Source of the DNA: Candidatus Thiomargarita nelsonii
GTDB lineage: Bacteria > Pseudomonadota > Gammaproteobacteria > Beggiatoales > Beggiatoaceae
NCBI GenBank assembly: GCA_000785145.2
Contig: JSZA02000025.1
Span: 1-61,613 of the forward strand
DNA: 61,613 nt
Direction of reading: 5' to 3'
In this document: positions 29,469 to 39,021 of the stretch, one piece after another
How the letters are laid out: each line of letters begins with the position of its first letter
Numbering within the stretch: position 1 is the first letter of the stretch
Program-made: the position numbers and the translations under genes
Notes under the pieces: model-generated
The model's database searches: none
What the model was told of the DNA's origin: nothing
The model's input: the letters and a program-made list of their open reading frames with translations, nothing else

Positions 29469-29497
29469 ATTTTAATGGAGTTTAGAATAAATAGCAA
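29469..29497 (-). promoter_or_regulatory. Candidate sigma70 promoter for rpsF-rpsR-rplI
   Basis: On the minus strand TTGCTA (29497-29492) and TAAAAT (29474-29469) are separated by 17 bases. This places a start site about 65 bases upstream of the rpsF ATG, a reasonable leader for a ribosomal-protein operon. Confidence 0.45.
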
Positions 29498-29499
29498 CT

Positions 29500-29776
29500 C
29501 ATTCCTTAGTTAGTGCTAGGAGTCCAAGATTTATTCCTTAGTTAGTGCTAGGAGTCCAAGATTTATCTTGGACTATTTATATGCTTATTGTCAAAAAACT
29601 CAAGCCACATTTTACCATTTTAATTTTTTGTTTTTGCTAAATGGTTTCGGGAAATCCGCTACGCTCCATTCCCGAAACAACAAAGCCGCATTTTACCATT
29701 TTCACAAAGCCGCATTTTACCATTTTCACAAAGCCGCATTTTACCATTTTCACAAAGCCGCATTTTACCATTTTAA
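29500..29776. repeat. Tandem duplication and four 24-bp repeats
   Basis: The ~33-bp stretch ATTCCTTAGTTAGTGCTAGG plus AGTCCAAGATTTA occurs twice in tandem (29501-29567), splitting a family A palindrome. A family C repeat (29644-29682) is followed by four 24-bp units CAAAGCCGCATTTTACCATT plus TTCA at 29681, 29705, 29729 and 29753. A diverged unit before the insertion (~29600) has the same tail TTTTAATTTTTTG as the last unit. No gene is supported; the plus-strand open frame here only reads through the array. Confidence 0.75.
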
Positions 29777-29870
29777 TTTTTTGTTTTTAATTTATTTATT
29801 AATTAAAAATTTCTATTGAGGCAAAATGGGTATATAATAAATAAGTTTATTTTTTCACCAGAGAAACACT

Positions 29871-30827
29871 ATGAAATCTCTCCCGCCTATAAAAAACACA
29901 AACTTATCTAATCAGATCAATCTGAGACAAATCTGGGCTGCTAATCGTTTTTGGATGGAAATGAGCAATATGAAATCCAAACGTTATAGAAACAGAGGCT
30001 CTCATCACTGGTATCAACTGTTATTTATGATGAAAACCTTTGAATTCTTTTTGCATATGACAGGGGGCTATAAACGGGGAGTACGCAACGCAGAAAATAT
30101 TATCTTACGGGACATTTCCCTCTCTTTTCCCAACTTACCAAAAGCGTTTGAGGGAATGACTATTTTACATTTATCAGATTTACATTTAGACGGCATGAAA
30201 GGATTGGAAGACAAAATCTTACGCTTATTAGATAATCGCACCGTAGATTTATGCGTACTCACCGGAGATTATCGCACCAAATTACATGGTCACCATAAAC
30301 ACATTATCGAGCGTTTAAAATACTTAATTGAGTCCATTCAGAGCCGACAAGGATTCATTGGCATTTTAGGCAATCACGATGGTTGCCACATCGTCAATCC
30401 TATGGAAAAAATCGGCATTCAGATGTTAATTAATGAATCCCATTTTATTCATCGAGGTGATGAGCGAATCCAATTCATCGGTACTGATGATGTGCATTAT
30501 TATTACACTGATCAAGCATTACATGCCTTGGAACAGATCGAGACAGAATTTTCCATTGCCCTCGTTCATTCTCCCGAATTGTACGATCTGGCAGCCCAAA
30601 TGGGCATTGATTTATATCTGTGTGGTCATACTCATGCTGGTCAAGTCTGTTTGCCGGGCGGCATACCTTTTATAAAGCATCTGAGTCGAGGAAAGAGATA
30701 TTACCGTGGTCATTGGCATTATCAAAAAATGCAGGGAATTACCCATGCAGGGGTGGGCACTTCAGGCATTCCGGTACGATTTAATACTCGTGGTGAAATA
30801 TTGATTCATCGTTTGCATCGGAAATAA
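29871..30827 (+). CDS. Metallophosphoesterase, YkuE/LpxG-like
   Basis: A 318-residue protein. An N-terminal basic and aromatic region (residues 1-70) may associate with the membrane. The catalytic motifs follow: LSDLHLD (~100), TGDYRT (~126), LGNHDG (~161), VHSPEL (~226) and CGHTHAGQ (~246). The full set of metal ligands is present. The family includes UDP-2,3-diacylglucosamine hydrolases and uncharacterised membrane-linked esterases; the substrate is not clear. A TATAAT lies at 29833-29838, 33 bases upstream, without a convincing -35. The terminator-like palindrome at 30830 separates it from ubiA. Confidence 0.85.
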   Translation: MKSLPPIKNTNLSNQINLRQIWAANRFWMEMSNMKSKRYRNRGSHHWYQLLFMMKTFEFFLHMTGGYKRGVRNAENIILRDISLSFPNLPKAFEGMTILHLSDLHLDGMKGLEDKILRLLDNRTVDLCVLTGDYRTKLHGHHKHIIERLKYLIESIQSRQGFIGILGNHDGCHIVNPMEKIGIQMLINESHFIHRGDERIQFIGTDDVHYYYTDQALHALEQIETEFSIALVHSPELYDLAAQMGIDLYLCGHTHAGQVCLPGGIPFIKHLSRGKRYYRGHWHYQKMQGITHAGVGTSGIPVRFNTRGEILIHRLHRK

Positions 30828-30829
30828 CG

Positions 30830-30860
30830 TCCAAGATAAATCTTGGACTCCTTTTTTCAC
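30830..30860 (+). terminator. Family A palindrome with a T-run after the metallophosphoesterase
   Basis: GTCCAAGATAAATCTTGGAC is followed by TCCTTTTTTC, a stem plus T-run directly behind the stop codon. This is the best example in the window of a family A palindrome placed as an intrinsic terminator. Confidence 0.55.
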
Positions 30861-30878
30861 ACATAAGCCAATCATCTA

Positions 30879-31739
30879 ATGATAAAACAATTACACCAAT
30901 ATGCCCAATTAATGCGCCTACACCGTCCCATTGGCATTCTTCTATTACTTTGGCCAACCCTTTGGGCATTATGGATAGCCGGCAGCGGCTATCCCAATTT
31001 GCTAGTGACAAGTGTCTTTGTTTTAGGCGTTATCTTAATGCGATCAGCAGGTTGCGTCATCAACGACTATGCAGATCGCAACATTGACCCGCATGTGCGC
31101 CGCACCCGTGAACGTCCCCTGGCAGCAGGGCGCGTCAGTGAGCGCGAAGCCTTAATATTGTTTATCATCTTATGTTTGCTCGCTTTTGGGCTCGTCTTAT
31201 TAATGAATAGCTTGACTATTGTCCTGTCCCTGGTAGCCGCACTCTTGGCAGCCACTTATCCCTTTATGAAGCGTTACACACATTGGCCACAAGTCTATTT
31301 AGGTGCAGCCTTTGGCTGGTCAATTCCCATGGCTTATGCCGCGCAAACCGGCACAGTGCCCAGCTTAGCATGGTGGTTATTTATCACAAATGTGCTATGG
31401 ACAGTCGCTTATGACACCATGTATGCCATGGCAGATCGCGAAGAGGATTTAATAATTGGTGTCAAATCCACCGCGATTTTATTTGGCAAAGCAGACAAAA
31501 GCATCATTGTTGGTTTGCAAATTGCCGTATTACTACTATTATATTGGATAGGGCAACAAATTCATTTAGGTAGCCTGTATCTTATGGGAATAACGGTAGC
31601 GGCAGGCTTGGTGATTTATCAACAATGGCTGATAAAAGATCGCAAACCGGATCAGTGTTTTCAAGCCTTTTTGAATAATAACTGGTTTGGCGCCGCGATT
31701 TTTGCCGGCATTGCCGCCCACTATTATTGGAGTTCATAA
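30879..31739 (+). CDS. ubiA: 4-hydroxybenzoate polyprenyltransferase
   Basis: A 286-residue integral membrane enzyme (E. coli 290) that attaches the isoprenoid chain to 4-hydroxybenzoate in ubiquinone synthesis. The two Asp-rich motifs are [12 protein letters not shown] (~67) and [13 protein letters not shown] (~180), with about eight hydrophobic spans. There is no ubiC in the window. The protease gene follows only 4 bases after its stop. Confidence 0.94.
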   Translation: MIKQLHQYAQLMRLHRPIGILLLLWPTLWALWIAGSGYPNLLVTSVFVLGVILMRSAGCVINDYADRNIDPHVRRTRERPLAAGRVSEREALILFIILCLLAFGLVLLMNSLTIVLSLVAALLAATYPFMKRYTHWPQVYLGAAFGWSIPMAYAAQTGTVPSLAWWLFITNVLWTVAYDTMYAMADREEDLIIGVKSTAILFGKADKSIIVGLQIAVLLLLYWIGQQIHLGSLYLMGITVAAGLVIYQQWLIKDRKPDQCFQAFLNNNWFGAAIFAGIAAHYYWSS

Positions 31740-31743
31740 AAAA

Positions 31744-32811
31744 ATGCGTTTATTGACTATTTTCGCTCTCAGCCTTTGTTTACTGCAAACCAGCTACTCG
31801 GCAACCCCCAAAATTATTGGTGGCGAGCGTGCAGAATCGGGTGACTGGCCTTGGCAGGCCGCGCTTATCCGTCGCGACTATGACCTGTTTAATGGCCAGT
31901 TTTGTGCTGGTACCTTGATTCATCCATCTTGGGTACTCACAGCGGGACATTGCGCTGAAGGAGAGACAATTAATAGTTTCGAGATCTTGTTGGGCCAAAG
32001 TCGCCTGAGTAACGTAGGAACTGGAGAACTGATTGGGGTTAAGCGAATTATAATACATCCTGATTATGAGTATGGTGTTGACAACCCGGGATCGGATATC
32101 GCATTGTTGCAACTTAAAAAACCTTCTAGCCAACCGGTGTTACGAGTAGCCGAACCTTACAATGATTTAACCACTGATGGCACGATTGCAACCGTGATAG
32201 GCTGGGGCTCAACAAGAAATGACAATCCAGTTTATCCAGAAGATTTGCGACAAGCGACTGTGCCAATTGTTTCAAATGAAGTATGCAATGCGCCAAACTC
32301 TTATGGCGGCGAAGTGAATGATACCATGCTTTGTGCTGGCTTTCCAGCCGGTGGCACGGATGCTTGTGGTGGCGACAGTGGTGGTCCCCTCGTTGTAGAA
32401 ACTGACACGGACTGGCAACAAGTCGGAATTGTCAGTTGGGGGATAGAATGTGCCCTGCCTAACTTTTATGGCGTTTATACACGTTTGCCCTTGTTTCAAG
32501 ACTTTATCGCTGAACATGTGTGTCAGGACATTCCCCCCACGCCACAGTTAGAAGTGAATATCGAAGGGCAGAACGCCACCGCTTCTTGGCATCAGGTAGC
32601 GAATGCACAGGGCTATCAGTTTTATTATGCGCCCTATTCTAACCCTATTAGTAACGTCACTTTAGATAATATACACAGTTTTGATATGAGTCAGATTAGC
32701 CAATTATCTGCCCATTTAAGCAGGGGGACGAGTTTTTGGGTGGCGGTGCGAGCCTATCAGGGCAATTGCTATAGTGATTATTCGAAGATTAAAAAGGTTA
32801 TTATACCCTAA
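31744..32811 (+). CDS. Secreted trypsin-like serine protease (S1A) with C-terminal Fn3-like domain
   Basis: A 355-residue protein from ATG 31744, preceded by GGAG at 12 bases. The signal peptide (LLTIFALSLCLLQTSYS) is followed by IIGGERAESGDWPWQA, the classic activation-site start of the mature enzyme. The triad is in TAGHC, SDIALLQL and GGDSGGPL, and Asp before CGGDSGGP suggests trypsin-like specificity. Paired cysteines fit disulfides in the periplasm or outside. Residues ~265-355 form a beta-rich Fn3-like domain (ATASWHQVANAQGYQFYY). S1A enzymes are patchy in bacteria; here it is coupled to ubiA by position only. Confidence 0.92.
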   Translation: MRLLTIFALSLCLLQTSYSATPKIIGGERAESGDWPWQAALIRRDYDLFNGQFCAGTLIHPSWVLTAGHCAEGETINSFEILLGQSRLSNVGTGELIGVKRIIIHPDYEYGVDNPGSDIALLQLKKPSSQPVLRVAEPYNDLTTDGTIATVIGWGSTRNDNPVYPEDLRQATVPIVSNEVCNAPNSYGGEVNDTMLCAGFPAGGTDACGGDSGGPLVVETDTDWQQVGIVSWGIECALPNFYGVYTRLPLFQDFIAEHVCQDIPPTPQLEVNIEGQNATASWHQVANAQGYQFYYAPYSNPISNVTLDNIHSFDMSQISQLSAHLSRGTSFWVAVRAYQGNCYSDYSKIKKVIIP

Positions 32812-32891
32812 GTAGATCAACAAAAATATTTTAACATTTATACTCGATGTTCAAGTTTTTTTGATCTTGACTCCAAGTGGCCATAACTAAC

Positions 32892-32995
32892 AGTACACTG
32901 TCAATGTTGTTTTGTAGGGTGCGTCCTACGCACCTTTACCGATTATTTGTGCGTAGGACGCACCCTACCCAAAAAAATAAAATTGACAGCGTACT
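32892..32995. mobile_element. MITE with AGTACNCTGTCAAT ends and a GTAGGGTGCGTCC core
   Basis: The inverted ends AGTACACTGTCAAT and ATTGACAGCGTACT enclose the palindrome GTAGGGTGCGTCCTACGCAC...GTGCGTAGGACGCACCCTAC (32914-32968). It abuts the truncated ATPase fragment that starts CTAGACGAATTTC. The core recurs near 59628 and 60966 with other ends. Confidence 0.65.
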
Positions 32996-33451
32996 AGACG
33001 AATTTCAAAATACCCGCCTACCTCAATATAATTTTGACGTAGTTGGTTATATGCAAAATGCCGTGGAATCGCTTACTTGTCCCCATTAATTCAACAAGCA
33101 CTGTTAAAGGAAGATGGACAAGCGGTTTCTCTGGAAAAAATTCGCTCAGTACTCATCAAATTATCGCGTGGTGATTTAGTGGATTATTTAGAACTGGGTG
33201 GCTGGTTTCGGAAAGTGAAAGACCCCATCTTGTTGGAATTTCTTAAAGTTTGGGGCCACATCGAAGTGAAAGGGCAAATTAGCAAACAAGATCGAAAAGC
33301 CGAATTGATGCGTGTCTGGTTTTTCAGTTATGAGGGTTTTACAGCAGAGGCATTGAAGTTTATGCCCAAACAGGGTATTCTTTGGTCAACCAAAGAAGAT
33401 TTAGAGGGGCTACTTGATTATGTCAAATTGAGACGCTTGCCAAAACTTTAA
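32996..33451 (+). pseudogene. Remnant of an ATPase related to the 329-2059 gene
   Basis: The first codons beside the MITE read LDEFQNTRLPQYNFDVVGYM, the Walker B region seen at ~172 of the first ATPase. The frame then stops (CPH*) and reopens at 33077 as 124 residues (SLEKIRSVLIKLSRGDLVDYLELGG, WGHIEVKGQISKQ). All of the P-loop part is missing, evidently lost at the MITE junction. The C-terminal half is not the PD-(D/E)XK domain of the first gene, so it is a cousin with a different effector part. Confidence 0.65.
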
Positions 33452-33467
33452 TTTTTGGACGTAAATA

Positions 33468-33962
33468 ATGAATAAACTCACCCACTTTAATCAAGCCGGA
33501 GAAGCCCACATGGTCGATGTGGGTGAAAAAGCCAGCACGGAGCGCCTTGCCATTGCCGAAGGCATCATTACTATGCAGCCGCAAACTTTAAGCTTAATCA
33601 TGGAAGGCGGACATAAAAAAGGCGATGTTTTAGGCATTGCGCGAATTGCTGGCATCATGGCGGCTAAAAAAACCAGTGACTTGATCCCACTCTGTCATCC
33701 ACTGATGTTGACGAAAATCAGCGTCGATTTAACCCCGTTACCCGATGCGGTACATTGCCAAACCACCGTTAAAACAAGCGGGCAAACGGGAGTAGAAATG
33801 GAAGCCATTACCGCAGTACAAATTGCTTTGCTAACCGTTTATGATATGTGCAAAGCCGTGGATCGCGGTATGACCATAGATCAAATCAGATTAAAAAAGA
33901 AGTCTGGTGGAAAATCAGGGACTTGGATAAGAGAAGAATTGAGCAGCAATATCATTCATTAA
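33468..33962 (+). CDS. moaC: Cyclic pyranopterin monophosphate synthase
   Basis: A 164-residue protein (E. coli MoaC 161). It completes conversion of the GTP-derived intermediate to cPMP in molybdenum-cofactor synthesis, with MoaA. Visible signatures are [29 protein letters not shown] and [13 protein letters not shown], and the C-terminal KSGGKSG loop. No other moa gene is adjacent. The ribosome-binding site is weak (TGGACG). Confidence 0.96.
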   Translation: MNKLTHFNQAGEAHMVDVGEKASTERLAIAEGIITMQPQTLSLIMEGGHKKGDVLGIARIAGIMAAKKTSDLIPLCHPLMLTKISVDLTPLPDAVHCQTTVKTSGQTGVEMEAITAVQIALLTVYDMCKAVDRGMTIDQIRLKKKSGGKSGTWIREELSSNIIH

Positions 33963-33988
33963 CAACAACTTTTGGAGAAGGATAATTT

Positions 33989-34228
33989 ATGGCAGAACCA
34001 ATATGCGCTAAAAAATCCCCTTACCTCATTGAATTAGAGGCAGGAACCTATTATTGGTGTGCCTGTGGGCAGTCTATAAACCAACCATTTTGTGATGGCT
34101 CACACAAAGGCACAGAATTTAAGCCTGTTCAATTAAAACTGACTGAAACGACTAAAGTGCCCTTCTGTGGCTGTAGGCGCACCAACGACGCACCGCGTTG
34201 TGATGGTACGCATAAGACCATTTTATAG
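33989..34228 (+). CDS. Tandem CDGSH-type iron-sulfur protein
   Basis: A 79-residue protein with two CDGSH motifs: WCACGQSINQPFCDGSH (~23-39) and FCGCRRTNDAPRCDGTH (~58-74). Each Cys3-His1 set should hold a [2Fe-2S] cluster of the mitoNEET type; unlike mitoNEET the two lie in one chain, the class found in many bacteria and in CISD3. The role is probably redox or cluster handling. GGAGAAGG precedes the ATG. It is 26 bases after moaC and likely co-transcribed. Confidence 0.92.
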   Translation: MAEPICAKKSPYLIELEAGTYYWCACGQSINQPFCDGSHKGTEFKPVQLKLTETTKVPFCGCRRTNDAPRCDGTHKTIL

Positions 34229-34250
34229 CACACCAGACGGACGATGATAC

Positions 34251-35546
34251 TTATATTTTTTTACCAGCAGTGCTACCTTGCCGCTTCTGATGATGAGGTG
34301 CTGGCTGCTGGTAGCGACCACCTTTGCGTTTAGGACCATTCCTCTGCTGTCCACCGTAGTTTTTGCCACGAGATTGACGCTTTTTGGGCTGTGAGCGTTG
34401 CAAGCGGCGCGTCGGCTCAAAGCCAGGAATCACATGCCTGTCCACTCGTTGTCCGGTATAGCGTTCAATCCGCGCCAAATGGAGAGCATCATCCGGCAAC
34501 ACAAAAGAAATGGCAGTCCCCAATGCGCCCGCCCGTCCCGTGCGACCAATCCTGTGTACATAATCTTCAGCAAAGCGCGGTAGATCAAAATTGATGACAT
34601 GGCTAACGCTAGTCAGATCAATGCCGCGTGCCGCCACATCAGTCGCCACCAGTAAGCGCAATTTTCCACGACGCATATTCATCAAAGTACGGTTGCGTGC
34701 CGCCTGCTTCATATCCCCATGTAAAGCCGCAGCCGCATGACCTTGGAACCTCAATTCATCCGCCAGTTCATCCGCCCCCACTTTAGTAGCCGAAAAAATA
34801 ATCGCCTGCGTCAATTCATCATCATCAAGTAAATGCTCCAATAAGCGATTTTTATGAGCAAGATTGTCAACAATATGTAAACGCTGCTCAATGTTATCTT
34901 GGGTGGGCTCCGTTTCCATTTGAATGCGCTCTGGCTCTTTGAGCAAACGATGCGCTAATTTTGCCAATTTATCATCCCAAGTGGCTGTAAATAACAAGGT
35001 TTGACGATCATCTGGTGTGAGAGCGGCAATTTTATTCACTTCATCAACAAATCCCATGTCCAACATACGATCAGCTTCATCAAGCACCAACATGTTGACA
35101 TTGGATAAATCAATCCTTCTACGATCTATCAGATCCAACAAACGACCGGGGGTTGCCACTACTATATCAACAGGGCGTGATAAGCTTTTCAATTGTGGAC
35201 CATAAGGCATACCCCCAACCAAGATGATATTAGAAACACGCATATTTTTGCCATAATTGCGAATGGCTTCACTGACTTGATTGGCTAATTCTCGCGTGGG
35301 TGTCAGTATTAACACCGACGGTTTGCCATACTGTCTTTTTGAGCGGCGCTTACTAAGATGCTGCAAGGCTGGCAGCACAAAAGAGGCCGTTTTTCCTGTT
35401 CCCGTGTTTGCTGAGGCAATGATATCTAAGCCATTGAGGGCTTTAGGAATCGCTTCCGATTGAATCGGCGTGGCTGTGGTATAGCCACATTGTTGCACAG
35501 CTTTAAGAATACCAGGATGTAAATTAAAATCATCAAAATTTGACAC
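34251..35546 (-). CDS. rhlE: DEAD-box ATP-dependent RNA helicase, RhlE type
   Basis: A 431-residue protein starting at GTG with GAGGAAG 6 bases upstream. Motifs in order: Q-motif (GYTTATPIQSEAIP), ANTGTGKT, PTRELA, TPGRLLD, DEADRMLDMGF, LFTAT, IIFSAT, VATDVAARGID and HRIGRTGRAG. A basic, low-complexity tail (residues ~375-431, rich in Arg, Gln and Gly) suits RNA binding. It is likely involved in ribosome maturation or RNA turnover. Confidence 0.93.
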   Translation of the reverse strand: MSNFDDFNLHPGILKAVQQCGYTTATPIQSEAIPKALNGLDIIASANTGTGKTASFVLPALQHLSKRRSKRQYGKPSVLILTPTRELANQVSEAIRNYGKNMRVSNIILVGGMPYGPQLKSLSRPVDIVVATPGRLLDLIDRRRIDLSNVNMLVLDEADRMLDMGFVDEVNKIAALTPDDRQTLLFTATWDDKLAKLAHRLLKEPERIQMETEPTQDNIEQRLHIVDNLAHKNRLLEHLLDDDELTQAIIFSATKVGADELADELRFQGHAAAALHGDMKQAARNRTLMNMRRGKLRLLVATDVAARGIDLTSVSHVINFDLPRFAEDYVHRIGRTGRAGALGTAISFVLPDDALHLARIERYTGQRVDRHVIPGFEPTRRLQRSQPKKRQSRGKNYGGQQRNGPKRKGGRYQQPAPHHQKRQGSTAGKKI

Positions 35547-35631
35547 AGTTCTTCCTCTTTAAATAAAAAAACGATAATTAGCCCCCCATTTGTTTCCTAA
35601 TCTATTTAATGAAATAGCGCGTAACTGATGC

Positions 35632-36279
35632 TTAGGCAAGATTTTTATCTAAAAACGTCATCATCACTTGCCAAGCTTCTTCCGTCACATCACAGTCATA
35701 ACGTGGGCTATCAGGATTGACAAAACCATGATCCGCATCATAGCTATGACATTCCAAAATTTTATTGGCATTACTCATCACATTTTCTAATGCCACCTGT
35801 TTATCTGGCCAACTACGCTCCGTTTCGGAAAAAATAGCCAACATAGAGCTATTTAATGTCGCAGCATTATGTTTATCCACAATAATCCGGCTGTAAAATA
35901 ACACGAGAGCATTAACTCTATCAGGATTTTGCAAAGCCGCATGTTGTGCTTGTAAGCCACCAAAAGACCAGCCTAAAACAGCCACTTTACGGTTGGGGGC
36001 TTGCAAAGTCCTTAGGGCTGTTTCTAATTTGCGATTATTCACTTTTTGATCAAGGCGATGCATGTATTCACTTGCTTTTTTTGCATCATCAGGATGATAG
36101 TCGTTATACAAATCAACGACCATAGCGCGGAAACCTAATTTAGCAAATTGATCAGCCCACTCATGGTTATAATCAACCATTCCCCACCAATCGTGGATAA
36201 TTAGCACCGCACGATGCGCCTGCTCAGGACCAACAATATAGTTATTAAATACTTCACCTTTTGGGGTCGTTAACTCCAT
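35632..36279 (-). CDS. Dienelactone hydrolase-family alpha/beta hydrolase
   Basis: A 215-residue protein. LIIHDWWGM gives the oxyanion region, the nucleophile is Ser in GWSFGG (~107), and DADHGFV carries the catalytic His (~185). Classical dienelactone hydrolases use Cys, so this is one of the Ser-variant relatives; the substrate is unknown. It lies 33 bases behind hom on the same strand and may be the last gene of the alaC-hom transcript. Confidence 0.85.
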   Translation of the reverse strand: MELTTPKGEVFNNYIVGPEQAHRAVLIIHDWWGMVDYNHEWADQFAKLGFRAMVVDLYNDYHPDDAKKASEYMHRLDQKVNNRKLETALRTLQAPNRKVAVLGWSFGGLQAQHAALQNPDRVNALVLFYSRIIVDKHNAATLNSSMLAIFSETERSWPDKQVALENVMSNANKILECHSYDADHGFVNPDSPRYDCDVTEEAWQVMMTFLDKNLA

Positions 36280-36312
36280 AATGCACCGCTCTTGTTGTCT
36301 AGATATAAAGTC

Positions 36313-37629
36313 TCAACTTGCCAACATTTCCAAACGAATACGAGTCACTTTACCAATGATACCCTCTAAACTTTCAATCGCTTGGATAGCACGATTTAAT
36401 TGTTTTTCGACCACTTGATGCGTTAGCATGACAACTGAGACATGTTCAGCACCGCCAATGGGCTCTTTTTGGATAATGGCTTCAATGCTAATACCATTAT
36501 CGCTCAGGATATTTGTCATATACGCCAGCACTCCCAACTTATCCAAGGCTGACAGACGTAGATAATAAGAACTTTCTATCTCGTCTATCGGTACAATCGG
36601 CAAATCAACCAAGGCATTCGGTTGAAAGGCAAGATGTGGCACTCGATTACCGGGATCGGTTGTCAGTGTGCGCGTGACATCGACTAAATCGGCGACTATC
36701 GCAGAGGCAGTCGGTAATGCGCCAGCACCCGCGCCATAATAAAGCGATGCGCCTAGCGCGTCTGAATCAACCAAAACCGCGTTCATCACCCCTTCAACAT
36801 TCGCCAGCAAACGCTTATTGGGAATAAAAGTCGGATGCACACGTAGCTCAATACCTTTTTTCGTGCGCTTAGTAATACCTAAATGTTTGATTTTATACCC
36901 TAATTCGTTGGCATATTGCACATCTTCTGGCGTGATGTTGGTAATGCCTTCCCTGTAAACTTTATCAAACTGCAAGGGAATACCAAAACCAATCGAGGCT
37001 AAAATCGTTAATTTATGGGCGGCATCAACGCCTTCAATATCAAACGTCGGATCTTTTTCCGCATACCCTAAACTTTGCGCCTCAGCTAACACATCAGCAA
37101 AAGCACTGCCTTTATCGCGCATTTCGGTTAAAATGAAATTGCAGGTACCATTGATAATACCTGCCATCATCTCAATTTCGTTAGCGGCTAAGCCCTCGCG
37201 TACTGCTTTAATGATCGGTATGCCCCCACCAACTGCCGCTTCAAAGGCAACCATGACACCTTTATCTTGCGCGGCGGCAAAAATTTCATTGCCATGTTTA
37301 GCAATCAAAGCTTTATTAGCCGTCACCACATGCTTACCATTGGCGATGGCTTGCAAAGTCATCTCTCGCGCTATCGTGGTGCCGCCTAACAGTTCGACAA
37401 TAATCTCTATTTCGGGATTATTAACCAGCGCCGTCAATTGTTCCGTTAGCACAATATCATCAGTACTATACGGATGAGTTTTATTCAAATCCTTAGCACA
37501 AGCATGGGTAACAACAATCCCACGCCCGGCACGGCGGGCAATTTCTTCGGCATTCTGCTGTAACACATGCACAGTGCCACCACCAACCGTACCTAATCCC
37601 AGTATGCCAACTTTAACTGGATTTAACAT
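36313..37629 (-). CDS. hom: Homoserine dehydrogenase
   Basis: A 438-residue monofunctional enzyme. The NAD(P) motif GILGLGTVGGGT opens the protein. VTANKALIAKHG and AAVGGGIPIIKA with GIINGTCNFILTEM form the catalytic domain, and a C-terminal ACT domain (~350-430) gives threonine feedback. It reduces aspartate semialdehyde to homoserine for threonine and methionine. AGGAG precedes the start and only 5 bases separate it from the aminotransferase stop. Confidence 0.95.
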   Translation of the reverse strand: MLNPVKVGILGLGTVGGGTVHVLQQNAEEIARRAGRGIVVTHACAKDLNKTHPYSTDDIVLTEQLTALVNNPEIEIIVELLGGTTIAREMTLQAIANGKHVVTANKALIAKHGNEIFAAAQDKGVMVAFEAAVGGGIPIIKAVREGLAANEIEMMAGIINGTCNFILTEMRDKGSAFADVLAEAQSLGYAEKDPTFDIEGVDAAHKLTILASIGFGIPLQFDKVYREGITNITPEDVQYANELGYKIKHLGITKRTKKGIELRVHPTFIPNKRLLANVEGVMNAVLVDSDALGASLYYGAGAGALPTASAIVADLVDVTRTLTTDPGNRVPHLAFQPNALVDLPIVPIDEIESSYYLRLSALDKLGVLAYMTNILSDNGISIEAIIQKEPIGGAEHVSVVMLTHQVVEKQLNRAIQAIESLEGIIGKVTRIRLEMLAS

Positions 37630-37634
37630 CTATT

Positions 37635-38822
37635 TTAATTTTCTCCTTTGTTTTTAAACATATCCCGAATCCCTCGCAGCGCTTGATGGGTACGATGAGG
37701 ATTTTCAATCAACGCAAATCGTACATGTGAGTCCCCATAATTGCCAAAACCTATCCCTGGTGACACTGCCACTTTCGCCTCTGCTAATAGTTTCTTGGAA
37801 AATTCCAACGAGCCCATTGCTTTATACTGCTCAGGTATCTCTGCCCATACAAACATCGTTGCTTTTGGCTTTTCCACCGCCCATCCTAAAGCATTTAAAC
37901 CATCACACAATACATTGCGACGTTGATAATACATATCTCGAATTTCCTGCACACAGTCTTGTGGACCCTCTAGGGCGGCAATACCTGCTACTTGAATTGG
38001 TGTAAATGTGCCGTAATCAAGATAAGATTTTATGCGTGTCAAAGCCGCAATCAAGGTGGGATTACCACACATAAAGCCGAGCCGCCAACCAGGCATATTA
38101 TAACTCTTAGACAAAGAAAAAGACTCAACCGCTATCTCCTTAGCACCCGGCACTTGCAAAATCGACGGCGCAACATAGCCATCAAAAACAATATCCGCAT
38201 AAGCCAAGTCATGTATCACCCATATATTATTTTTTTTCGCAATTTCAACCACTTGTTCAAAAAATGATAAATCAACACATTGTGTTGTCGGATTGCCAGG
38301 AAAATTGAGCAGCAATATTTTTGGGGTGGGCCAAGAATTATTAATGGTTTTGACCAACTCCTCAAAAAAGTCGATACCCGGCACTAAAGGCACATGGCGT
38401 ATATCAGCACCTGCAATCACAAAACCGTAAGGATGAATGGGATAGGCGGGATTGGGCACCAACACAGAATCGCCAGTTTCTACCGTTGCTAAAGCCAAAT
38501 GTGCCAAGCCTTCCTTAGAGCCAATAGTGACAATAGCCTCCGTTTCTGGATCCAAAGAGACATCATAACGTCGGGCATACCAATCACTGATAGCGCGACG
38601 CAGACGCGGAATTCCCTTTGAGGCTGAATAACGGTGAGTATCCTTGCGTTGTGCCACTTCGACTAATTTATCAACGATATGTTTAGGCGTGGGTTGATCG
38701 GGATTACCCATGCCAAAATCAATGATGTCCTCTCCCCGTGCGCGAGCTTGGGTTTTCAACTCATTGACGATATTAAAAACATAAGGGGGGAGGCGTTTGA
38801 TACGGGGAAATTCTTCGTTCAA
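37635..38822 (-). CDS. alaC: PLP-dependent aminotransferase, AlaC/class I
   Basis: About 395 residues from a TTG start ([13 protein letters not shown]) with GAAGGA 8 bases upstream; the longer frame adds 16 unlikely residues. The PLP lysine lies in [14 protein letters not shown] (~235), with LNFPGNPTT and [11 protein letters not shown] as binding loops. It best matches glutamate-pyruvate aminotransferases. Being directly upstream of hom is the common order in gammaproteobacteria and supports the AlaC assignment. Confidence 0.88.
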   Translation of the reverse strand: MNEEFPRIKRLPPYVFNIVNELKTQARARGEDIIDFGMGNPDQPTPKHIVDKLVEVAQRKDTHRYSASKGIPRLRRAISDWYARRYDVSLDPETEAIVTIGSKEGLAHLALATVETGDSVLVPNPAYPIHPYGFVIAGADIRHVPLVPGIDFFEELVKTINNSWPTPKILLLNFPGNPTTQCVDLSFFEQVVEIAKKNNIWVIHDLAYADIVFDGYVAPSILQVPGAKEIAVESFSLSKSYNMPGWRLGFMCGNPTLIAALTRIKSYLDYGTFTPIQVAGIAALEGPQDCVQEIRDMYYQRRNVLCDGLNALGWAVEKPKATMFVWAEIPEQYKAMGSLEFSKKLLAEAKVAVSPGIGFGNYGDSHVRFALIENPHRTHQALRGIRDMFKNKGEN

Positions 38823-38884
38823 AATGAAAATTCCTTCTATAAATAAATTATAATTGTACCAGTAAAACACTCAGAGCGACTATA

Positions 38885-38907
38885 GGAGTCCAAGATTTAT
38901 CTTGGAC
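38885..38907. repeat. Family A palindrome between divergent alaC and psd
   Basis: GGAGTCCAAGATTTATCTTGGAC lies between two divergent starts, so here it cannot serve as a terminator for either. A second small stem ACTCAA...TTGAGT follows at ~38949-38968. Confidence 0.7.
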
Positions 38908-39021
38908 ATAAAAAATTATGGCTAAAATCTTGCAATTGATTTGAATCAAAACAACTCAATTAAAAAGTTGAGTAAAAAAAGTGGATATTCCTATTGACTT
39001 CAGCTAAAAAATTATTTTATT

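Noticed and set aside
29681..29776. Four 24-bp direct repeats as a possible CRISPR
   Set aside because: Units are contiguous with no spacers and no cas genes are near.
34251..34420. Second small gene on the minus strand inside the helicase tail
   Set aside because: It is a shadow frame of the basic low-complexity tail of the RhlE-type helicase.
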